Shown: piece after piece, positions 34,064 to 41,673 of the stretch
Numbering within the stretch: the stretch's first letter is position 1
How the letters are laid out: every line of letters starts with the position of its first letter
Source: Pseudomonadota bacterium
Lineage (GTDB): Bacteria > Myxococcota_A > Polyangia > Polyangiales > Polyangiaceae
NCBI GenBank assembly: GCA_023423895.1
Contig: JAFAER010000106.1
Coordinates: forward strand, 1-64,000
DNA length: 64,000 bases
Direction of reading: 5' to 3'
Program-made: the position numbers and the translations under genes
Notes under the pieces: generated by a model
Seen by the model: only the letters and a program-made list of their open reading frames with translations
Told to the model about the DNA's origin: nothing
The model's database searches: none

Positions 34064-34455
34064 TCGACATTCCGAAGATCGACGCAAACGACCTCCGAGC
34101 CTCACCGAGCTTCCTCGATGGGCAGCTCTCACTCGCCTTCGCAGGCAGCGCCGACTCGCGGTCGCAAACCGCCATCGAGGCGATGCTGGCGAAGGTGCAT
34201 AGCGAGGCGCTCCGGCTCGGCTTGCCCGAGGTCGCGATCGACTTCCGCGACTGCGACTTCGTCAACTCGTCCTGCTTCAAGGCGTTCGTCGTCTGGCTCG
34301 AGCAGATCCAGGAGCTCGACGCGGACCAGCAATATCGACTCCGCTTCTACTCCGACGACACGAAGGCGTGGCAGCGCAGAAGCCTCCAGGCGCTCTCCTG
34401 CTTCGCGATCGAGCTCGTCCACATCGAGTCGAAACCGAGTCGTGCCGGGAGCTGA
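34060..34455 (+). CDS. STAS/SiaC-like regulatory phosphoprotein
   Basis: A 131-residue protein with a STAS-like alternation of strands and helices. VAIDFRDCDFVNSSCFKAF lies where SiaC proteins have their F-N-T-S-S-S-K phosphorylation segment, and YRLRFYSDDTKAWQRRSL resembles the SiaC strand with acidic residues. One of the adjacent serines is the likely phosphate acceptor. It is translationally coupled to the kinase gene before it (ATGA) and overlaps the CheA-like gene after it by 14 bp. An ordinary anti-sigma antagonist is the alternative reading. Confidence 0.72.
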   Translation: MIDIPKIDANDLRASPSFLDGQLSLAFAGSADSRSQTAIEAMLAKVHSEALRLGLPEVAIDFRDCDFVNSSCFKAFVVWLEQIQELDADQQYRLRFYSDDTKAWQRRSLQALSCFAIELVHIESKPSRAGS

Positions 34456-35947
34456 GGCCCTTCCCACGGACATCGTCGCTCAGTTCAGGGCGACGAGCGT
34501 CGACCGTCTCGGTCGAATCGAAGGCGCGTGGGGAGCGCTCACGCAGCGGGTCGGCACGGCCGAGGCCGAGTCGGAGCTGTTTCACGACGTCCACACGCTG
34601 AAAGGCGAGTCGCGCCTCGTCGGTTTCGCCGATGTGGTGCTCATCACGCAGCGGCTCGAGGACCTTCTCGTCGCCGCACGCCGTCGCCGCTACCGCGTGA
34701 CCGAGGACGTGGACGTCCTCGTCACGATGGCCATCCAGTTCATCCGCATGCTCGTCCGCAAGCGTGCGGGCGCGTCGCAGGGTGGCATCGACATCAACGG
34801 GTTCATCAAGCAGATCGACGATGTGCTCGCGGAGTGGCCGCGGCAGTCGGAGACGCCGGACGCGAGCGGCTCGGCCGCGATTCGTCCGGGCGAAGGAGGG
34901 AAGGTCTCGGTCGCGGTTCGCCAGCGCCTGGGCGGAGCGGCGACGCAGATCTTCCTCGAACTGCTCACCGCCGATGATCGCCCGCGGCTCCGGCGCGCGC
35001 TCGACATCCTCATCGGCGAGCTCGCGCAGCTCGACGCCGTCCCGCTGATGCCGCTCGTACGCCGGCATGCAACCTCGGCGAAGGAGGTCGCAGCGGAGCT
35101 CGGCAAGGAAGTCGACGTCGTCATCGAGGGCCCCGACCTGCGTGTCGGCATCGAGGTGCTCGACACGATTCACGCTGCGCTCCTCCACACGCTTCGGAAC
35201 GCCGTCGATCACGGGATCGAGACGCCTTCCGCGCGCGTAGCCGCTGGCAAGTCGCGTCGGGGCAACATCGTGGTCCGCATCAAGATGGACTACGACGCCA
35301 TCAGCGTGACCGTGCAGGACGACGGCGCAGGGATCGACACCGAGACGATCCGGCGGCGCGCCGCGAGCCTCGGCCTGCTCTCACCGGAGGACGCGCGCGC
35401 CGCTCCGGATTCGACCCTGTTCGATCTCGCGTTCGCGCCGAACTTCTCGGTGCGGGAAGCTGCGACCACCATCTCCGGTCGGGGCATCGGTCTCGACGCT
35501 GTCCGTGCCGGCATCGAGCGTCTCGGCGGAACGATCTCGCTCGACTCGAAGCGGAACGTCGGCGTCACGGTGCAGTTCCAGCTTCCGCAGTCACGCCGCG
35601 TGATCGACGTTCATCGGCTGCCGTCGACCCAGCCTGGCATCGCATTCGCGGTGCCGACGACGTGGATGGTCCGGACGGAGCGCCGCGACGACTCGATCGA
35701 TCCCGTCGTCTCGCTCGGCCTGCGTCAGGCGGGAACGTCGGTATCCGCGACGCTCGCGCACATCGTGCTCGCACGCGACGGCGAGGAGTATCCGCTCGTG
35801 GTGGGCGGATCCATCACGCGCGTCGCGGCGGTCCGCATCTGCCCGACATCTCCGGACGACGGCCTCGAGGTCGTCGCCTTCGAGGACGAGCGGATGTTGC
35901 TCATCCGGCCGGACGCGTTTTTCCCGTCGCTTCGAAGATCTCTTTGA
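34442..35947 (+). CDS. CheA-like histidine kinase (Hpt-HATPase-CheW, short form)
   Basis: A 501-residue protein from GTG 34442: Hpt domain (about 1-115) with FHDVHTLKGESRLVG (H51), a shortened dimerisation region, HATPase_c with LLHTLRNAVDHGIETPSAR, VQDDGAGIDTETI and GRGIGLDAVRAGIERLGG, and a C-terminal region (about 370-500) with CheW-like character. It has no P2 response-regulator docking domain and is shorter than chemotaxis CheA (about 650). No chemoreceptor or CheW gene is nearby, so its input may be the partner-switching proteins it overlaps. Likely targets are the receivers encoded in this island. Its 3' end overlaps the convergent receiver gene by 47 bp. Confidence 0.85.
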   Translation: MPGAEALPTDIVAQFRATSVDRLGRIEGAWGALTQRVGTAEAESELFHDVHTLKGESRLVGFADVVLITQRLEDLLVAARRRRYRVTEDVDVLVTMAIQFIRMLVRKRAGASQGGIDINGFIKQIDDVLAEWPRQSETPDASGSAAIRPGEGGKVSVAVRQRLGGAATQIFLELLTADDRPRLRRALDILIGELAQLDAVPLMPLVRRHATSAKEVAAELGKEVDVVIEGPDLRVGIEVLDTIHAALLHTLRNAVDHGIETPSARVAAGKSRRGNIVVRIKMDYDAISVTVQDDGAGIDTETIRRRAASLGLLSPEDARAAPDSTLFDLAFAPNFSVREAATTISGRGIGLDAVRAGIERLGGTISLDSKRNVGVTVQFQLPQSRRVIDVHRLPSTQPGIAFAVPTTWMVRTERRDDSIDPVVSLGLRQAGTSVSATLAHIVLARDGEEYPLVVGGSITRVAAVRICPTSPDDGLEVVAFEDERMLLIRPDAFFPSLRRSL

Positions 35948-36293
35948 CCTTCGCGAGCAGCGCCGGCATTCCCGCGCGCTTCGTCACCCACGCATAGGCG
36001 CCTGCCTCTTCGGCGCGGCGCGCGAGCTCATCTTCCTCGATGCTGGAGAGCAGCACGATGGGCGCCGGCTCGCCGTACGCGCCGCGCAGCGTGGTCGCGA
36101 GGTCATCACCGAAGATCTCGGGCATCTGGATGTCGACGATGATCAGGTCCGGCGGATTGCTTCGACGCTGCTCTTCGAACGCCTCGAGGGTCATCGCGGT
36201 GGACACCGTGTACCCGGCGTTCTCGAGCGCCGCTCGAGTCACCTGGAGGATGAGGGCGCTGTCGTCGATGAGGAGGATCTTACGCGGCGCCAC
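35901..36293 (-). CDS. Single-domain response regulator
   Basis: A 130-residue receiver from a GTG at 36293: acidic pair in LLIDDSALIL, phospho-acceptor D54 in LIIVDIQMPEI, Ser in VLLSSIEED and Lys in AWVTKRAGM. No output domain. Its start overlaps the end of the PilZ-receiver gene by 14 bp, so both come from one mRNA, and its end overlaps the CheA-like gene on the other strand by 47 bp. It resembles CheY-like regulators and is a candidate target of that CheA. Confidence 0.9.
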   Translation of the reverse strand: MAPRKILLIDDSALILQVTRAALENAGYTVSTAMTLEAFEEQRRSNPPDLIIVDIQMPEIFGDDLATTLRGAYGEPAPIVLLSSIEEDELARRAEEAGAYAWVTKRAGMPALLAKVKEIFEATGKTRPAG

Positions 36294-37035
36294 GCTCGCT
36301 CCCGGTCACGTCCGTCATCAAGAACTCGATCGTGCAGAACAGGTCCTTGAGGACGATGGGCTTCTGCAGAAAGAGGTCGGCGCCCGCTTCGAGCATGGCC
36401 CTCTGTACGTCCGATCCGCCGACGCTCATGCCGACGATCGGCAGTCGGCGGAACGTCGCGTGCCTTCGCAGCGACGCGATGAGGCTGGATCCCGTGGTGT
36501 CGGGAAGCATGTGATCGACGACGGCGAGATCGAAGCTCGGCGTCTGCTCGAGATGCTTCCAGGCGGCTGCGACCGTCGGCGCTTGCGCGAGCCGCACCTT
36601 GCCTGCGCGCTGGCTGAAGTAGCGCTCGACCGCATACGCGAACATGTCTCGGATCAGCTGGTTGTCCTCGACGAGCAGAACGGACACCTCTCGCGACGGC
36701 GGCGACATCCCGCTCGGAGGCCGGACACGACGCGCGAGCTCGGCGAGCCGATGCTGCTTGTCCTCGCTGTCCATCTCGAAGTCGGCGACGAAGCCCGGCG
36801 GGCTGCCAGGGCCGGTCGAGAGCCGGACCTGCCTGACACGTGCACTGACCAGCACGGGGCGCACGGTCCTCGGAAACGAGAGTCGAAGATTGACGACCTC
36901 GCCGATCGACGGAAGCCCTTCGGTCACGATGAAGACGGACTCTCCCGTCACCTCGAGGGCACAGGTGATCTCGGCGGATTCGCCTCGAAGGATCTCTGCA
37001 CGCAGGATCGCGCTTCGCTGGGCAGTGAGGCTCAT
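36280..37035 (-). CDS. PilZ-like domain fused to a response regulator receiver
   Basis: A 251-residue protein: N-terminal PilZ-like domain (about 1-105) with ESVFIVTEGLPSIGEVVNLRL and GFVADFEM, but lacking the R-x-x-x-R and D/N-x-S-x-x-G motifs needed to bind cyclic di-GMP; then a receiver (about 115-240) with VLLVEDNQLIRD, phospho-acceptor D174 in LAVVDHMLPDT and Lys in LFLQKPIVLKD. The order PilZ then receiver is unusual. It may link phosphorelay signals to surface functions by protein binding. Coupled to the downstream single-domain receiver. Confidence 0.86.
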   Translation of the reverse strand: MSLTAQRSAILRAEILRGESAEITCALEVTGESVFIVTEGLPSIGEVVNLRLSFPRTVRPVLVSARVRQVRLSTGPGSPPGFVADFEMDSEDKQHRLAELARRVRPPSGMSPPSREVSVLLVEDNQLIRDMFAYAVERYFSQRAGKVRLAQAPTVAAAWKHLEQTPSFDLAVVDHMLPDTTGSSLIASLRRHATFRRLPIVGMSVGGSDVQRAMLEAGADLFLQKPIVLKDLFCTIEFLMTDVTGSERGAA

Positions 37036-37223
37036 TCCGATCGCACCCGAGACATCCCCCGTGACTCTCTATGTTGTCCCGACGTGAGGGCCTTTCACTC
37101 TAGAAGATCCCGCGCCGTCGCGCTTCACCCTTGAGGATGATGCGGTCATGTATCGGCGTTGCGCACTTCGAGGTGGACCGCGCAGCCTGGACTACATGTC
37201 CTGGAACGAAGAGCGCGCGGCCT
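37036..37223. other. Intergenic region
   Basis: 188 bp between two minus-strand genes; it contains the promoter region of the PilZ-receiver gene. No hairpin or promoter pair was recognised. Confidence 0.35.
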
Positions 37224-39791
37224 TCAGCCCTTGGCCGCCGCGCGCTTCGACCGTTCGATGAACTCGACGACGCTCCGCTGCACGCGGGCGCTCGGATGTT
37301 CGAGGAGTCGGCCGGCGACGGTGGGATCGAGGTCGATGGGCAGCGCGCTGGTGAGCGCATGGACCGCGCTCGCCAGGACCATCTCGTCGTCGTCGGTCCG
37401 GAGGATCTCGAGGAGAACGCGGCGCTTGTCGTCCGAGCGTTCGAGGGCGGCCACCACACCGACGGCGCCGTCGCGTAGCGAGGCATCCGCATGGCGGAGC
37501 AGGCGATGCACGAGCTCGCCCACGTCTTTCCAGTCGATGGCGCGGCTCGTCACGAGCCGTTCGATGGCCTCGAGGAGCCAGCGGCGAACCGACGGCGCCT
37601 CCTCGTCGTTGCTGACGAGCTCCGCCAGCGCAGGCCAGGCGCTCGGGCTGCCGAGATGTTTGAGGAGCCACGCGCTGTGTTCCCGCAGCTTCGGCTCTGG
37701 CTCGTCACGAAGCGCGGCGACCAGCGCCCGCGAGATCGGCTCGCGCTCCCAGCTTCGGGCGACATCGAAAATGGGCGCCTCGACGTCGTAATCGAGATGC
37801 GTGAGCGCCATCAGCAGCTCGAGCGGCGGACGCCCTTGGAGCCATTCGGGATGCCCGAGCAGCTTCGTGGCGGCGTCGCGCGCCGCGTTCGGGTCGGCGA
37901 GAAGCTCGAAGAGCTCGTCGCGTTCGTCGGAGAGGATGCGAATTCCGGAGGGGGCTTCCGCGGCACGTTCGGCCGCCGGCGGCGGAGGAGGAGTCGGTGT
38001 GACGCCAGCCGGCGGGGGCATGGACGGATACACGGCCGGCGGGATCGATGCCTGTTGTGAAGGCCGCGCCGGCGGCGGCGGTGAAGGCAGCGGACGCGCT
38101 CGTGCCGGCAGCGGCGGCGGCACCGGCCGCGCGTCGGAAAGGCCATCCGTCGGAGGCACGGTGTTCATGACGAGCTCGATGGGCGCGTCGGACGACGCGG
38201 ATGCCGCCGCAGGCGGCTCCGAGTTGATCGACCAGTCGTCGTCCAGTGTCGGCGCACCCCCGGAGGGCGGCATACTGAGCGGGCGTGCCTCCGCCATCAC
38301 GGGAGGGGATGACGTCGACGCGCTCTCGCCGCGTCTCGTCACCGGCGGAGCCTCGATCTCGACGGCGTCCGCCTCACGCGAAGGCGGGATCACGGCGCGC
38401 GTCGGCGGAGCCACCGAGCCTGTGTCGGCAGCGGGCGGCGACGAAGGCGTCGTCGAGCGCCAGCGGGCAAACGCCGTCGTCACCTCGTCACGCAGCTGCT
38501 TGACGCTCTCCTCGACGTGCGCCCGTGCGCGATCCGCTGCGAGCGCGCGAGCGGTCGCGTTGGTCGATGCAATCACCGCCGCTTCCAGCTCGCGCTGGAG
38601 GCGCTCGAGCTCCTTGCGGACGCCTTCCGTCTCGCGCTCGGCCATCACCGCGCGCTCGAGGCTCACGTCGCGCGCGTGGCGCGCCGCCTCGACGTCGCGT
38701 TCGAGCCGCGTGATCTCCGTTCGCGCCTCGGCAGCCTCGACGCGCGCAGTCGAGAGATCTTTCTCGAGCGCACCGACCTTCTCGGCGACCGTGCGTGCCT
38801 CGGCGAGCGTCCGCTCGAGGCGCTCGATCTCCTCCCTGGCGGCGGCACGTTCTCGTTCGAGCTCGTTCTGCTTCTTCGTCGCGACGTCGGCGGCGTCCGC
38901 GGACTCCTGGCGTAGCCGCGCGATCTCGGCTTTGTTGTGCGCCGCCTCGTCCCGGGACTGTGTGAGCTCCGCGTTGAGCCGCTCGAGCCGTTCGCGCAGT
39001 GCGTTTTGCTCCCGCTCCGTGTCGCTCGCCTTCTGGGCCTCGGTCTCTTCGCGTTTGCGGATCTCGGAGAGCTGCGCCTCCGCGGTCGATGCCGACCGCA
39101 GCGCATCCTCGTGGGCGTTGCGGAGCGTCGCGAGCTCGGCGCGAGCTCGCGCCAGCTCGTCGGCGGAATGTTTGGCCGCGACGATCGCGCGTGCGAGATC
39201 GTCGCGCTCCGAGCGGACGGTCTGGAGATCGTCGAGCGCCGTTTCGTGCAGCCGACGCACGTTCGCGATCTCGGTCTCGGCGAGAACGAGCTTGTGGGTG
39301 AGGTCCTCCGCCTGCGCGTTGGCCTGCTCGATGCGTTCGAGCCACTCAATGCGCTCCCGGCGCTGGTCTTCGATCGTCCGCTCGACTGCGGCCGCCTGCT
39401 GATGAAGCTTCGCGAGCTCGCGTCGGAGCGTCAGCGCCGCGTTGGTGAGCACGTCCACGGTCGCGGCCTCACCGCCCGCGGTCACGCCGCCACTTCCGCT
39501 CCCAGGTCCGCTTCCAAGTCCGCTTCCAGGTCCGTTTCCAGGTCCGTTTCCAAGTCCGCTTCCAAGTCCGCTTCCAGATCCGCTTCCAGGTCCGTTTCGG
39601 TCCCGGGGACCCGACCGATCGACCGTGACGACGTCGACGCGCGCCGAGACGGGCTCGTCGTCCGGATCCGCGCGCGGATCGCGTCGCATCGACGCCGGCG
39701 GACGGGATACGCCGGAGGGCTCTCTGGCGGAGCCTTCGGATCGCAGGTTGTATCCCGTGGTCTCGCCGGCGCCCGGCTTGTTCTCTGCCAT
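37224..39791 (-). CDS. Coiled-coil protein with Gly-rich tract and HEAT-like C-terminus
   Basis: An 855-residue cytoplasmic protein from ATG 39791 (GGGGCGAG upstream). In order: charged N-terminus; a Gly/Ser/Pro tract GPGSGSGSGLGSGLGNG... of about 35 residues coded by 12-bp repeats; a long coiled coil (about 110-450) rich in E, R and A; a Pro/Ala-rich low-complexity part (about 460-690); and a helical C-terminus (about 700-855) with repeating LLGHPEWLQGRPPLELL and LVSNDEEAPSVRRWLLEAIERL units like HEAT/PBS repeats. It looks like a scaffold or filament-forming adaptor; the HEAT-like part is similar in style to the tail of the Ser/Thr kinase at 48540. Function unknown. Confidence 0.8.
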   Translation of the reverse strand: MAENKPGAGETTGYNLRSEGSAREPSGVSRPPASMRRDPRADPDDEPVSARVDVVTVDRSGPRDRNGPGSGSGSGLGSGLGNGPGNGPGSGLGSGPGSGSGGVTAGGEAATVDVLTNAALTLRRELAKLHQQAAAVERTIEDQRRERIEWLERIEQANAQAEDLTHKLVLAETEIANVRRLHETALDDLQTVRSERDDLARAIVAAKHSADELARARAELATLRNAHEDALRSASTAEAQLSEIRKREETEAQKASDTEREQNALRERLERLNAELTQSRDEAAHNKAEIARLRQESADAADVATKKQNELERERAAAREEIERLERTLAEARTVAEKVGALEKDLSTARVEAAEARTEITRLERDVEAARHARDVSLERAVMAERETEGVRKELERLQRELEAAVIASTNATARALAADRARAHVEESVKQLRDEVTTAFARWRSTTPSSPPAADTGSVAPPTRAVIPPSREADAVEIEAPPVTRRGESASTSSPPVMAEARPLSMPPSGGAPTLDDDWSINSEPPAAASASSDAPIELVMNTVPPTDGLSDARPVPPPLPARARPLPSPPPPARPSQQASIPPAVYPSMPPPAGVTPTPPPPPAAERAAEAPSGIRILSDERDELFELLADPNAARDAATKLLGHPEWLQGRPPLELLMALTHLDYDVEAPIFDVARSWEREPISRALVAALRDEPEPKLREHSAWLLKHLGSPSAWPALAELVSNDEEAPSVRRWLLEAIERLVTSRAIDWKDVGELVHRLLRHADASLRDGAVGVVAALERSDDKRRVLLEILRTDDDEMVLASAVHALTSALPIDLDPTVAGRLLEHPSARVQRSVVEFIERSKRAAAKG
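39499..39594 (-). repeat. Eight 12-bp tandem repeats encoding a Gly-rich tract
   Basis: On the plus strand the unit is (C/T)TTCCA(G/A)(G/A)TCCG, eight copies with few changes, read on the minus strand as alternating G-L/P/N-G-S tetrapeptides. The 12-bp period keeps the frame, so copy-number change would alter tract length only. Confidence 0.85.
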
Positions 39792-40068
39792 CGCTCGCCC
39801 CGATGAGTGCTGTGGTTCTGACCCTGGTGGATCCGACACTGGTCTCGACCTTCTCATGAGAGCACAGACCCACCAGCCACAGGACCTTTTCTCGGCGGCT
39901 TGGCGCAGTGCGCCGTCATCGCAAAAAGCCGCGGTCGTCCGTGATTTCGCCTCTTGATTGCAATGGCGACTTCGCGCGATCGCCCCCGAAGAGGCGTAGT
40001 CTTTCGTCGCAGGTGCGAAGAGGGAGGGCGGCTCGCAGCTCCGGATCCTCACCGCCCGAGCCGTGCGC

Positions 40069-41355
40069 ATGAACACACGTCGTCCACTTCTCTTTCTCTC
40101 GAGCTGGGCCGTCGTCGTCTCCGGCTTCGTCTACCTCGGGCTGCTCGGGCTACTCGGGGGGCTTGCTGGCGTTGCTGCGTCCGCGTGCGCAACGGACAAC
40201 GGCGACAACACGTATGGGCCGGACTATGGCCCCCTGCCGAAGCGTGATGGCGCGGCCGACGCCGACGGCGTTCTCCAGGACGGATCGACCGATCCGGACG
40301 ACGCCGGTGACGAGGAGGACGCGACTGCGGCGTGCACGAGCGGAACGATCGCCGTGCTCGCCGGCAACGACGGCGCACTCACCGCAGCGGTGCAGGAGAA
40401 GAACGGCGCCTGGGTCACGTCGACCATCGCGGGAGGCGCTGCGAAGAGCAAGCCGGCGCTCGTCACCTTCGGCGCCGGGTTCCTTGGTGCCACGCACGGA
40501 GCGGCGGACGCCTTGCAGTCGACGACGTACGACGGTGCCGGCTGGAGCGGCGCGAGCGCGTTCGGCAACGCCGGCGTGAAGGGCGCACCGACGCTCGCGG
40601 TGGCCGGGACGAAAGCGCATGTCGTGTACTCGGCGGGGACTGGCGCGAATCGCGACTTCGCGCACGGCGTCCACGACGGCACGAGCTGGAATGCGGCGAC
40701 CGCGCAGGTTGGTCCGCCTCCGAGCTTCGGGACGGTCTCGGCCGGGCTCGCGGCGGCCGGCAGCGAGGTCGTCATGGCCGAGAACGGCAGCGACAACGGA
40801 CTCTACGTCCGCTCGTTCGACGGGAGCTGGTCGGCGAGCTCGGGGATCGTGGGCGCGGGCACCCTGGGCTCCACGATCCCGGCGACACCGGAGATCGTCG
40901 CCGTCGATGGTGCCTTCGACCTGCTCCTCGTGTACGTCGAAAAAGATACGTACCGGATCGCCTCGGCGACGCGTGACGCGGCATCGAAGGCGTGGGTCGA
41001 TCGCGATCCGATCCAGGACGCGGCGACGACCGAGGAGAAGCTCTCGCTCGCGAGGATCTCGCCTTCCACCGTGCTCTTGACGTTCCGCGGTCAGGACGAC
41101 AACGGGTACTACGCGCAGGCCACGATCGGCGCGGGCACCGTGACGTGGTCGGCGCCGCAGCCCATCGGCGGCGCCGGGCCCTTCGCCGTCGACAGCACGC
41201 CTGCCGTGGCCAAAGGCGTCTGCGGTGACGACGCGGTCGTTGCGTACGCAACCGGCGGCGTGGTTCGCGTCACGCGTCTGCGCGCGGGGACGTGGACGTC
41301 CCCCGAAGCGGTCGGCACCGCGTCCGGCACTCGCGTCGCGATCGCGACGAAGTAG
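40069..41355 (+). CDS. Secreted lipoprotein-like protein, possibly beta-propeller
   Basis: A 428-residue product with a long hydrophobic N-terminal segment and a candidate lipobox AASACAT, an Asp-rich linker (DGSTDPDDAGDEED), then repeats of about 50 residues with W/Y-rich strands such as NGAWVTSTIAGGAAKSKPALVTF and DGSWSASSGI, ending with GTWTSPEAVG. The recurring pattern suggests a sialidase-like or other beta-propeller. ATG 40069 is used; an in-frame GTG at 40063 is equivalent. It begins a run of six exported-protein genes. Role unknown; surface-exposed binding is plausible. Confidence 0.75.
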   Translation: MNTRRPLLFLSSWAVVVSGFVYLGLLGLLGGLAGVAASACATDNGDNTYGPDYGPLPKRDGAADADGVLQDGSTDPDDAGDEEDATAACTSGTIAVLAGNDGALTAAVQEKNGAWVTSTIAGGAAKSKPALVTFGAGFLGATHGAADALQSTTYDGAGWSGASAFGNAGVKGAPTLAVAGTKAHVVYSAGTGANRDFAHGVHDGTSWNAATAQVGPPPSFGTVSAGLAAAGSEVVMAENGSDNGLYVRSFDGSWSASSGIVGAGTLGSTIPATPEIVAVDGAFDLLLVYVEKDTYRIASATRDAASKAWVDRDPIQDAATTEEKLSLARISPSTVLLTFRGQDDNGYYAQATIGAGTVTWSAPQPIGGAGPFAVDSTPAVAKGVCGDDAVVAYATGGVVRVTRLRAGTWTSPEAVGTASGTRVAIATK

Positions 41356-41673
41356 GCCGTCGAGCGTCTTCGCTCCTTCGCGCTCGGTGCGCGTTCCCGC
41401 GCGAAGGGACGGACACGCGGACGACCATGGCGAGAGGCTCGCGATCTCCGCGTGCGACTTCGAAATCGGCGCGCGACAGGACATGCGGTTGACCATCTGG
41501 TCACCGGTGCTGTCTGCGTACGGCTCGTACAAGAATGCGATTGTATTGCCGAATTTTCTGGTCGCAGCGCGTCGTTCCTAGCACCTTCATCGGGGGGTGA
41601 GCTCGACGCGCGCGAGCGCCGGCTCCGCGGCAGGAGCCACGAGGCACGAGCCACTCCCATTCGGAGGACGACG
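41356..41673. other. Intergenic region
   Basis: 318 bp without a recognised gene. It contains an inverted repeat TGACCA-TC-TGGTCA near 41490 and a short AT-richer stretch near 41535-41560 that may hold the promoter of the next gene. Open frames across it are shadows. Confidence 0.4.

Noticed and set aside
37131..37478. Plus-strand ORF at the end of the coiled-coil gene
   Set aside because: No ribosome binding site or domain; antisense to the HEAT-like part.
39499..39594. Regular repeats as a possible CRISPR array
   Set aside because: Units are 12 bp and contiguous with no spacers, in frame within a coding gene.
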